A stretch of 5,500 nucleotides of DNA from Prevotellaceae bacterium (GCA_031285695.1 JAITVR010000232.1:1-5500), one strand, 5' to 3'; counted from the first letter of the stretch, positions 1-5,500 are shown. Notes: generated by a model from the letters alone, not told the origin. Made by a program: numbers and translations.

Positions 1-128
1 TAGCGCAGGATTTCATCAACTTTGGCCTTGCCTTTGGGCTGCTGGCGCTCATTACCTTCGTAGCCGTGTGGTACCCCGCCAAGCAAGCGGCCGATACGCA
101 GCCGGCCGAAACGCTGCACGAAGAGTAA
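1..128 (+). CDS. ABC transporter permease, MacB/FtsX type (3' end only)
   Basis: Only the last 41 codons and the TAA stop are present; the gene begins before the window and bases 1-2 finish a split codon. The visible protein has one hydrophobic stretch (about FGLLALITFVAVWYPA), followed by a short polar tail that reads YPAKQAADTQPAETLHEE. The pattern Y-P-A-x-x-A-A-x-x-x-P-x-E-x-L-x-x-E is the usual C-terminus of MacB/FtsX-family permeases, in which the last transmembrane helix runs into a short cytoplasmic end. Such permeases pair with an ATPase and a periplasmic adaptor to move substrates, or mechanical force, across the cell envelope. The TolC-family gene that follows on the same strand fits an exporter operon. 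The substrate cannot be inferred. The assignment rests on a short fragment, so a related multi-helix permease is possible. Confidence 0.72.
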   Translation, partial: AQDFINFGLAFGLLALITFVAVWYPAKQAADTQPAETLHEE

Positions 129-138
129 TGAACAACGA

Positions 139-209
139 ACAATGGATAATGGACAATGAACGCGCAAGCCAACGCACGTGGCAATTGTCCGTTGTCCATT
201 ATCCATTGT
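139..209. repeat. Inverted repeat between the permease and tolC
   Basis: Positions 139-156 (acaatggataatggacaa) are the exact reverse complement of 192-209, giving an 18-bp perfect stem around a 35-base spacer. The arms are built from degenerate short units such as aatggata, aatggaca and aatgaaca. This is the style of intergenic repeat often seen in Bacteroidota genomes, recalled here as general knowledge and not checked. The element fills most of the gap between the permease stop and the tolC start. No U-tract follows the stem, so it does not look like an intrinsic terminator. It could fold in the mRNA just upstream of tolC. Confidence 0.8.
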
Positions 210-226
210 CCATTTATTTCAATCGT

Positions 227-1699
227 ATGAAAAAACTCATTTTTATACTTCTCCTTTGCGCGGGCAACAGCTTTGCGCAGGACACTATTCGCCTTACCCT
301 GCAAGACGCCATTCACCTGGCGGTAGAAAAATCCATTGATGCCAAAATAGCCAAAAACCAGCTGCTGGCCGCCTACTGGCAGTACCGCAGCTACCGGCGC
401 GAGCTGCTGCCACAGCTTACCTTTAGCGGCACGCTGCCCGAGTACTCGCGCTCGCTCAACATGTACCAAAACGAGGACGGCAGCTACAAGTACATCAACT
501 CGGACTACAACCGCTTCAACGGCGGGCTATCGCTCACGCAAAACATTCCGTGGACGGGCGCCACCCTCAGCGCAAGCACCAGCTACGAGCGGCTACAGCA
601 GTACAACAATAGCGCACCCCTACAGCACAAAACCACGCCCGTGGCCATCAGCCTTGAGCAGCCCATACTGGGTTTTAACAACTTTAAGTGGCTGCTCAAA
701 ACCGAGCCCCTGCGCTACTCCGCCGCCCAAAAGCAAGCGGTGGTGGACCAAGAAGAAGTGGCGCTCACCGTCATTGGGCACTACTTCGGATTACTTTCCG
801 AAGAAATCAACCTTGAAATTACGCGGCAAAACATGAGCAACGCCCAGCGCCTATACACCATTGCCGAGGCGCGCCACCGCATGGGATTGGTGCCCAACGT
901 GGAGCTGATGCAAATGCGCAGCGCGCTGCTCAGCGCCGAAATTGCCCTTACCGACGGGCAGTTTTCGTTAGACAACCGCATGTTCAACCTCCGCTCGTTT
1001 TTAGGGCTGAAAGACGGTACCGTCATCATTCCCTTCATGCCCGAGTTTGTGGCCGACAGCGTTCCGCAGTTCAGCTTTGGCGAGGTGCTTGAGCAGGCGC
1101 AAAAGAACAACCCCTTTACCGAAAACCTTCGGCGCAGCCTCATCGAGGCCGACCGCGATGTGAGCCAAGCCCGCGCCAACCGCTGGAGCATGAGCCTGTA
1201 CGCCAACTTTGGCATGAGCGGGCAGGACGCCAACCTGCGCAGCGCCTACAACGCCAACCGCTGGGAAAACGACCAAAGCGCCAGCATAGGCATTCGCGTA
1301 CCCATACTCGACTGGGGCAAGGGCAAGGGGCAGGTAAAAATGGCCGAGGCCAACCGCGAAATAACCCACGCGCAGGTAGAAAAGCAAAACTTGGACTTTA
1401 CGCAAAACATCTACCTCATGGTGCAAAACTTCAACAGCCAGCCGCGGCAACTGGAGCTGGCCAAGTACATGGACGAAATGGCGCAGCAGCGCTACAAGTC
1501 CTCGGTAGAGTTATATGTTTTAGAAAAAATAGACGTGCTCAACCTTACCGACTCCGAAAAGGCCAAAGACCAAGCCCGCCGCAGCTACATCAACGAGGTG
1601 CTGCTGCTGTGGCAGTACTACTACCAGCTCCGCGCCCTCACCCTCTACGACTTCATAGCCCGCCAACCCATAGCCCTGCTTTACGAAGTGGAGAATTGA
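227..1699 (+). CDS. TolC-family outer membrane efflux protein
   Basis: This 490-residue protein should form the outer membrane channel and periplasmic tunnel of a tripartite exporter. It starts with a clear Sec signal peptide (MKKLIFILLLCAGNSFA, probable cleavage before QDT). Residues from about 22 onward read L-T-L-Q-D-A-I-H-L-A, the usual start of the first OEP repeat. Tyrosine-, asparagine- and serine-rich strands around residues 65-125 and again around 330-370 suit the two beta-barrel segments. Long helical, Gln/Glu/Ala-rich stretches (about 165-265 and 385-465) suit the coiled-coil tunnel. The C-terminus contains TLYDF, common in Bacteroidota homologues. The ATG at 227 is chosen because it places the signal peptide at the N-terminus. 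Upstream in-frame ATGs at 68 and 128 would prepend residues from permease or repeat DNA. It lies 98 bases after the permease stop and probably shares its transcript. The substrate is unknown. Confidence 0.9.
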   Translation: MKKLIFILLLCAGNSFAQDTIRLTLQDAIHLAVEKSIDAKIAKNQLLAAYWQYRSYRRELLPQLTFSGTLPEYSRSLNMYQNEDGSYKYINSDYNRFNGGLSLTQNIPWTGATLSASTSYERLQQYNNSAPLQHKTTPVAISLEQPILGFNNFKWLLKTEPLRYSAAQKQAVVDQEEVALTVIGHYFGLLSEEINLEITRQNMSNAQRLYTIAEARHRMGLVPNVELMQMRSALLSAEIALTDGQFSLDNRMFNLRSFLGLKDGTVIIPFMPEFVADSVPQFSFGEVLEQAQKNNPFTENLRRSLIEADRDVSQARANRWSMSLYANFGMSGQDANLRSAYNANRWENDQSASIGIRVPILDWGKGKGQVKMAEANREITHAQVEKQNLDFTQNIYLMVQNFNSQPRQLELAKYMDEMAQQRYKSSVELYVLEKIDVLNLTDSEKAKDQARRSYINEVLLLWQYYYQLRALTLYDFIARQPIALLYEVEN

Positions 1700-1730
1700 G
1701 AATGGAGAATGAGCGAACAGCCCAACGCAC
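1691..1730. repeat. Degenerate second copy of the permease-tolC repeat
   Basis: Overlapping the tolC stop codon is a run of short units (gagaat, tgagaat, ggagaat, gagcg) like those upstream of tolC. Positions 1708-1730 match 155-177 in the same orientation at 18 of 23 bases, including the shared ends aatga and aacgcac. The inverted partner arm is mostly lost; only six bases (1708-1713 against 1737-1742) still pair. The element supplies the last codons of tolC (E-V-E-N, stop). Confidence 0.55.
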
Positions 1731-1775
1731 ACTACCCTCATTACCTCACCGCACACCACGGGCCGGAAGATGTTC

Positions 1776-1907
1776 TTAGCACCGCTCCATCGCCTCCACC
1801 TGCGCCATCACCGCGGCCGATTGCTCCGCAATTTCTTGGGCTGTCATTTGCTTTAGCCGCAGCTTTACCTGCTGCCGCAGGGCGGTTTTTTGTTCAGCAA
1901 TGTTCAT
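1776..1907 (-). pseudogene. 5-formyltetrahydrofolate cyclo-ligase, N-terminal remnant
   Basis: On the minus strand an ATG at 1907 opens a 43-codon frame, MNIAEQKTALRQQVKLRLKQ then MTAQEIAEQSAAVMAQVEAM then ERC, and a TAA at 1776-1778. The spacing of K..LR..V...L..MT..E.A.QSAAV.AQ.EAM resembles the N-terminus of 5-formyltetrahydrofolate cyclo-ligase (MthfS/YgfA family), which converts 5-formyl-THF to 5,10-methenyl-THF with ATP. Family members are usually about 180-200 residues. The ATP-binding middle and the C-terminus are absent here, because repeat DNA and then tolC occupy that space. Just past the stop, another minus frame (1766-1783) reads GAKNIF, similar to the family's next segment, so a frameshift may also have occurred. 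It retains a plausible promoter. The family call rests on recalled patterns over a short stretch. A genuine small protein of unknown role cannot be excluded. Confidence 0.6.
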
Positions 1908-1924
1908 AACAGTAGTTTGTGCTA

Positions 1925-1932
1925 CAAATTTA
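1925..1932 (-). promoter_or_regulatory. -7 box of the cyclo-ligase remnant promoter
   Basis: Read on the minus strand, this is TAAATTTG, a full match to the Bacteroidota -7 consensus TAnnTTTG. It lies 17 bases upstream of the remnant's ATG, leaving only a short leader. No clear TTG is visible at the expected -33 position, so the call rests on one box. Confidence 0.4.
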
Positions 1933-1942
1933 CAATTTTCAA

Positions 1943-1969
1943 TTGAAATGGTAAATTTTTGTACCTTTA
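1943..1969 (+). promoter_or_regulatory. Probable dnaG promoter
   Basis: A TTG at 1943-1945 and TACCTTTA at 1962-1969 are separated by 16 bases and resemble the Bacteroidota -33 TTTG and -7 TAnnTTTG boxes; the last base of the -7 box differs. Transcription would begin only a few bases before the dnaG ATG at 1988. The leader has no Shine-Dalgarno sequence, which is common in this phylum. Confidence 0.5.
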
Positions 1970-1987
1970 CGCTCCGTTTTACTAAGC

Positions 1988-3904
1988 ATGATTGACCAGG
2001 CTACCATAGACAAAATTTTTGACGCGGCGCACATCGAGGAGGTGGTGGGCGACTACGTTACGCTCAAAAAGCGCGGCGCAAACTACATGGCATGCTGCCC
2101 TTTTCATAGCGAAAAAACGCCCTCGTTTGTGGTATCGCCCGCCAAAAATATTTTTAAATGCTTTGGCTGCGGCAAGGCCGGCAACCCCGTGGGCTTTGTA
2201 ATGGAGCAGGAAAGCTTAAGCTACGTGGAGGCGCTGAAATTACTCGCCAAAAAGTACAACATTGAGGTAAAGGAAAAGGAGCTTACGCCCGAGGAGCAGC
2301 AGCACAACAACGACCGCGAAAGCATGATGGCTGCCGCCGCCTACGCGCAGGACTACTTTAGCAAAACGCTGCACACGCACATTGACGGAAAAAACATAGG
2401 GCTGCCGTACTTTGTGGAGCGCGGCTTTACGCAAAAAACCATCGAAAAATTTCAGCTGGGCTACTGCTTGGATAGCCGCGGAGCGTTTAGCAACACCGCG
2501 CTACGCGATGGCTACAAGGAGGATTTTTTGGTAAAAACCGGACTCTCCATTAAGCGCGATAACGGCGAACTGATGGACAGGTTTTACGGCCGCGTAATGT
2601 TTCCCATACACTCGCTAAGCGGCCGCGTGATTGGCTTTGGCGGGCGCACGCTCAAAACCGATAAAACCGTTGCGAAGTACGTCAACTCGCCCGAAAGCGA
2701 AATTTACCACAAGAGCAACACGCTGTACGGCGTATTTTTTGCCAAAAAAAGCATGGTGCAGCACGATAAGTGCTTCCTTGTAGAAGGCTACACCGACGTG
2801 ATTTCGATGCACCAGGCGGGAATTGAAAACGTGGTGGCCAGCAGCGGCACCTCGCTCACCACCGAGCAAATTCGGCTCATCAAGCGCTTTACGCCCAACA
2901 TTACCGTGCTGTACGATGGCGATGCGGCCGGCATCAAAGCCTCGCTGCGCGGCATTGATATGCTGCTCGAAGAAGGCCTCAACGTAAAAACGCTGCTGCT
3001 GCCCGACGGCGAAGACCCCGACTCGTTTGCACGCTCGCGCAGCGCCTCGGAGTTCAACGAATTTATTGATAAAAATGAGCAGGATTTTATTTCGTTCAAA
3101 ACAAAAATTCTGCTCAATGACACCAAAAACGACCCGATAAAAAAAGCCGCGCTGATTGGCGACATCGTGCGCAGCATTTCGGTTATCCCCGATGCCATTC
3201 CGCGCTCCGTCTATATCAAAGAGTGCAGCAAGCTGATGGATATTGGCGAAGAGGTGCTGACAAGTGAGGTTACCAAGCTGCGCAAAAAAAATATTTACGA
3301 CGCGCGCAGCGCGGAAAAACCAAAGGAGGAAGCTGCCGAAGAGTCAACGGTAGAGGCTCCGCACACGCCAACGCTGCCCTCGTTTGTCGAAAATATTTTT
3401 TGCAAAGAGGAAGAAAAAGAAATCGTTTATTCGCTGCTCAAGTACGGCAACGAAAAAATATTTGACACCACCGTGGCCACCTACATTATTCAGGAGCTAG
3501 TGAGCGACGATTTGAATTTTCAGAACTTAGAGTACCGCAAAATTTTTGAGGAGTACCTTGCGCAAAGCAAGCTGCAGCAGGCAATAGACGTGAAGTACTT
3601 TATCAACAATCCCGACCAAAAAATTTGCGAGCTGACCATTGATTTGCTTTCGCAAAAATATACGCCGAGCAAAATTTGGCAGCACCATGGCTCAATAATG
3701 AGCGATGAGGAGCGCCTGCAAAACGATGTTCCGAAAATAATTACCGTGTACAAGGCCAAGGTGCTAACGCAGGCCATTGCACGCATTCACGCCGACATGG
3801 CAAGCAAAAACGGCGACGACTTAGACAAGCTAATGCTGCACCTGCGCGAGCTCAACAACATTCGCACCGAGGTGGCAAAAAAGTTGGACAGGCCGGTGCT
3901 GTAA
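1988..3904 (+). CDS. dnaG: DNA primase DnaG
   Basis: This 638-residue protein synthesises the RNA primers that start each Okazaki fragment and the leading strand, working with the replicative helicase at the fork. The N-terminal CHC2 zinc-binding domain shows C37-P-F-H40 and C58-F-G-C61. The catalytic core carries the basic motif RFYGRVMFPI (198-207). The Toprim metal-binding residues are E266 in FLVEGYTDV, D310-G-D312 in LYDGDAAG, and D343 and D345 in LPDGEDPDSF. A low-complexity Glu/Ala/Pro linker (about 441-464) leads into a C-terminal region (about 465-638) in the position of the helicase-binding domain, which is poorly conserved in sequence. Length and all key residues are normal for the family. 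The ATG at 1988 gives the standard N-terminus (I-D-x-x-T-I-D-K-I-F) without extension. It is transcribed away from the cyclo-ligase remnant, and no rpoD or rpsU neighbour is visible. Confidence 0.98.
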   Translation: MIDQATIDKIFDAAHIEEVVGDYVTLKKRGANYMACCPFHSEKTPSFVVSPAKNIFKCFGCGKAGNPVGFVMEQESLSYVEALKLLAKKYNIEVKEKELTPEEQQHNNDRESMMAAAAYAQDYFSKTLHTHIDGKNIGLPYFVERGFTQKTIEKFQLGYCLDSRGAFSNTALRDGYKEDFLVKTGLSIKRDNGELMDRFYGRVMFPIHSLSGRVIGFGGRTLKTDKTVAKYVNSPESEIYHKSNTLYGVFFAKKSMVQHDKCFLVEGYTDVISMHQAGIENVVASSGTSLTTEQIRLIKRFTPNITVLYDGDAAGIKASLRGIDMLLEEGLNVKTLLLPDGEDPDSFARSRSASEFNEFIDKNEQDFISFKTKILLNDTKNDPIKKAALIGDIVRSISVIPDAIPRSVYIKECSKLMDIGEEVLTSEVTKLRKKNIYDARSAEKPKEEAAEESTVEAPHTPTLPSFVENIFCKEEEKEIVYSLLKYGNEKIFDTTVATYIIQELVSDDLNFQNLEYRKIFEEYLAQSKLQQAIDVKYFINNPDQKICELTIDLLSQKYTPSKIWQHHGSIMSDEERLQNDVPKIITVYKAKVLTQAIARIHADMASKNGDDLDKLMLHLRELNNIRTEVAKKLDRPVL

Positions 3905-3910
3905 TTAGTT

Positions 3911-3983
3911 TTTAAAGTTCGTAAAGTTTATAAAGTAGCAAGACTTTACAAACTTTCAGCTTTATAACTTTACAAACTTTGAA
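3911..3983. repeat. Long AT-rich hairpin between dnaG and sufS
   Basis: Positions 3911-3935 pair with 3960-3983 in 23 base pairs (one G-U type pair), with one mismatch (3920/3974) and one bulged base (3929), around a 24-base loop. The arms consist of degenerate units such as aaagtt, gtaaagtt and ataaag. The 14-mer actttacaaacttt occurs twice (3943-3956 and 3967-3980), and both copies can pair with 3914-3927, so two alternative folds are possible. The 3' arm ends four bases before the sufS ATG. No U-tract follows, so a classical terminator is unlikely. Confidence 0.8.
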
Positions 3984-3987
3984 CTTT

Positions 3988-5232
3988 ATGAACTATAGGC
4001 AATTTTTTCCCCTTCTTTCCCGCACCGTTAACGGAAAGCCGCTGGTGTATTTGGATAACGCCGCTACGGCGCAAAAGCCGCAGGCGGTAATTGATACCGT
4101 AAACGAGCTGCACGCTGCGCTCAACGGCAACATTCACCGCGGCGTGCACTACATGGCCGAGCAGTGCACCATGCGCTACGAGGCGGCGCGCGAAAGCGTG
4201 CGCAAGCTGCTCAACGCCGAAAAAACGCACGAAGCAATTTTTACGGCGGGCACCACGGCAGGCATAAATCTTGTAGCATTTTCCTTTGGCGAAAAGTACG
4301 TAAAGGCCGGCGACGAAATTGTGGTAACCGAAATGGAGCACCACAGCAACATCGTTCCTTGGCAATTATTATGCGAGCGGAAAGGCGCAACATTAAAAGT
4401 TCTTCCCTTTGACAATGAAGGAAATTTGCGCATGGATTTGCTCCCATCATTATTAAACGAGAAAACAAAAATAGTAGCCGTAACGCAGGTTTCAAACGTG
4501 CTGGGAACGGTAAATCCGGTTGAGAAAATTATAAAAATAGCGCACGCAAAAAACATTCCGGTGCTGGTGGACGGCGCACAAGGCGCGCAGCACGGCGGCA
4601 TTGATGTGCAAAAAACCGGCTGCGATTTCTACGTTTTTTCGGGACATAAAATGTACGGACCAACCGGCGTTGGCGTGCTTTACGCAAAGGAAAAATTTCT
4701 CGAAGAAATGCCGCCCTACCAAGGCGGCGGCGATATGGTAAAAACCGTTTCGTTTGCCAAAACCACCTACGCCGACCTGCCCTACAAGTTCGAAGCCGGC
4801 ACCGCCAACTACATTGGCGCTATTGGCTTGGGAAGCGCAATAGAGTTTTTAAATAACGGACAAAAGACAGAAGAAGAGTCTTACAGTCTTTGTTCTTGCA
4901 GTCCTTTGTCTGCGCTGCAAGCGCATGAGCACGCCTTACTACAGCGCGCCACGCAGGAGTTGCAAGCTATAGATGGCTTGAAAATTTACGGCAACGCTGC
5001 GCAAAAATCAAGCCTTATATCCTTTACCATTGATGGAATTCACCACTTAGATGTAGCGCAAATTTTGGACAAGCTGGGCATTGCCGTGCGCACCGGCACG
5101 CTTTGCGCCGAGCCGGTGATGCAGCACTTTGGGCTTACGGGCATGGTGCGCGCCTCCTTTGCCTTTTACAACACACTTGAGGAGGTTGACAAATTGGTGG
5201 AAGGCGTAAAAAAGGTAAAGGCGATGATGTAG
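3988..5232 (+). CDS. sufS: Cysteine desulfurase, SufS family
   Basis: This 414-residue PLP enzyme takes sulfur from cysteine, giving alanine and an enzyme persulfide that feeds Fe-S cluster assembly in the cytoplasm. The N-terminal signature reads FPLLSRTVNGKPLVYLDNAA. PLP-site residues are visible: H118-H119-S-N (EMEHHSN), D195 and Q198 (VDGAQGA), and Schiff-base lysine K221 in SGHKMYGPTG. The catalytic cysteine is C373 in RTGTLCAEPVM, where many SufS proteins have H-H or a similar pair before the Cys. Between EFL (286-288) and HEH (313-315) there are 24 residues. I recall about 10 in B. subtilis SufS, so roughly 14 look inserted (see 4857-4912). The ATG at 3988 fits the family N-terminus; an in-frame TTG at 3979 would begin inside the hairpin. 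No sufBCD genes are adjacent, so the gene stands apart from its usual partners here. CsdA-type desulfurase is the alternative name. Confidence 0.93.
   Translation: MNYRQFFPLLSRTVNGKPLVYLDNAATAQKPQAVIDTVNELHAALNGNIHRGVHYMAEQCTMRYEAARESVRKLLNAEKTHEAIFTAGTTAGINLVAFSFGEKYVKAGDEIVVTEMEHHSNIVPWQLLCERKGATLKVLPFDNEGNLRMDLLPSLLNEKTKIVAVTQVSNVLGTVNPVEKIIKIAHAKNIPVLVDGAQGAQHGGIDVQKTGCDFYVFSGHKMYGPTGVGVLYAKEKFLEEMPPYQGGGDMVKTVSFAKTTYADLPYKFEAGTANYIGAIGLGSAIEFLNNGQKTEEESYSLCSCSPLSALQAHEHALLQRATQELQAIDGLKIYGNAAQKSSLISFTIDGIHHLDVAQILDKLGIAVRTGTLCAEPVMQHFGLTGMVRASFAFYNTLEEVDKLVEGVKKVKAMM
4857..4912. repeat. Palindromic element in frame inside sufS
   Basis: Positions 4859-4875 pair with 4893-4910 in a stem of about 15 pairs with two mismatches and one bulge, around a 17-base loop (4876-4892). 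The pairs 4857/4912 and 4858/4911 (wobble) extend it. The right half contains two imperfect direct units, cagtctttgt at 4884 and cagtcctttgt at 4899. The style (gacaaaagac, agtctttg) resembles degenerate intergenic repeats, yet the element is read as protein, G291 to about A309, including C302 and C304. It coincides with the extra residues of SufS and keeps the frame. Confidence 0.65.
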
Positions 5233-5257
5233 GAATTGCAGAATTATGTGCCTTTAG

Positions 5258-5347
5258 TGTCATGCTAAGTTTGTCGAAGGCTTTCATGTTTGCACCATAA
5301 TGACGCATTACTACAATTTGAGATGCCTCGACAGGTTCAGCATGACA
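5258..5347. repeat. REP-like palindrome downstream of sufS
   Basis: The 22-base arms 5258-5279 and 5326-5347 are inverted copies with 17 identical positions, around a 46-base spacer. The arms have the form tgtcatgct-nannn-tgtcgang, a pattern I recall as a widespread bacterial palindrome whose spurious translations read CHAEPVEAS or similar. In plus-strand RNA three of the five differences are G-U pairs, so 20 of 22 positions could pair. It begins 25 bases after the sufS stop and could protect or end the transcript, although no U-tract follows. Confidence 0.75.
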
Positions 5348-5392
5348 GCCCGTAAGAGCCATGGAAATTTTTCAGAAATAGAAAATAAGCTT

Positions 5393-5500
5393 ATGAATAG
5401 CGTTGATTTTGGTGCGCTGGGCGAAGCGGCAGCGCAAGATTTTTTGCAGAGCAACGGCTTCCGCATTCGGCACTGTAACTGGCGTTGGGGGCACAAGGAG
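5393..5500 (+). CDS. YraN/UPF0102 family protein (5' end only)
   Basis: The first 36 codons are present and the gene runs off the window. The residues LGEAAAQDFLQSNGFRIRHC then NWRWGHKE match the start of the YraN/UPF0102 family: a G-x-x-x-E/A-x-x-A-x-x-x-L helix, then G-[FY]-x-I-x-x-x-N-[WY]-R, ending just before the expected G/K-E-I-D acidic motif. The family has a predicted restriction-endonuclease-like fold, and its cellular role is poorly established. Expected full length is about 115-130 residues. The ATG at 5393 is preceded by an A-rich stretch (gaaaataagctt) typical of Bacteroidota start regions. An upstream ATG at 5361 is in another frame and stops after six codons. Confidence 0.82.
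   Translation, partial: MNSVDFGALGEAAAQDFLQSNGFRIRHCNWRWGHKE

Noticed and set aside
139..209. CRISPR-like array
   Set aside because: There are only two arms in inverted orientation, with no regularly spaced direct repeats or spacers.
68..226. N-terminal extension of tolC from the ATG at 68 or 128
   Set aside because: The first part overlaps the permease in another frame and the rest translates repeat DNA. The signal peptide begins exactly at 227.
1001..1450. Long minus-strand frame opposite tolC
   Set aside because: It is a shadow of the GC-rich third positions of tolC, and the protein matches no family I recognise.
1709..1909. 66-codon plus-strand frame after tolC
   Set aside because: Proline/alanine-rich with no family pattern. 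It is the antisense of the cyclo-ligase remnant and begins in repeat DNA.
3965..3972. TAACTTTA as a -7 box for sufS
   Set aside because: The motif is part of the repeat unit, appears without a TTG at the right distance, and would start the transcript at or after the ATG.
3911..3983. Intrinsic terminator for dnaG
   Set aside because: The stem is long and AT-rich with no GC-rich base and no following run of T, so it does not fit a standard terminator.
3979..3987. TTG start for sufS giving MNFMNY
   Set aside because: It lies inside the hairpin arm. The ATG at 3988 gives the normal family N-terminus.
5135..5362. Minus-strand frame containing CHAEPVEAS
   Set aside because: This is the typical spurious translation of the tgtcatgct...tgtcga palindrome and also overlaps the end of sufS.

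Overview
The window looks like chromosomal DNA from a member of the Bacteroidota. The evidence is a TolC-family outer membrane protein of the kind that ends in a T-L-Y-D-F-like tail, A-rich or absent Shine-Dalgarno sequences, promoter -7 boxes of the TAnnTTTG type, and short degenerate palindromic repeats in the gaps between genes. The genus cannot be named from the sequence alone.

Layout. Positions 1-128 hold the last 41 codons of an ABC-transporter permease (MacB/FtsX type). A 98-base gap carrying an 18-bp perfect inverted repeat leads to a TolC-family outer membrane efflux protein (227-1699). These two genes probably supply the inner and outer membrane parts of one tripartite exporter. Positions 1700-1987 contain no intact gene. 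This stretch has a second, degenerate copy of the repeat, a 43-codon minus-strand remnant of 5-formyltetrahydrofolate cyclo-ligase (1776-1907), and an AT-rich divergent promoter region. DNA primase dnaG follows (1988-3904). An 83-base gap, mostly one long AT-rich hairpin, separates it from sufS (3988-5232), a PLP-dependent cysteine desulfurase. A 160-base gap with a REP-like palindrome then precedes the first 36 codons of a YraN/UPF0102 nuclease-like protein (5393 to the window end).

The genes do not form a single pathway: they are an export module, replication priming, sulfur mobilisation for Fe-S clusters, and a YraN protein. The most unusual feature is the repeats. The permease-tolC, dnaG-sufS and sufS-yraN gaps each hold a different palindromic family, and the tolC-dnaG gap holds a degenerate copy of the first. 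A further palindrome lies in frame inside sufS, where it appears to add about 14 residues. I found no CRISPR array, tRNA, rRNA, transposase, or new multigene defence or metabolic system.
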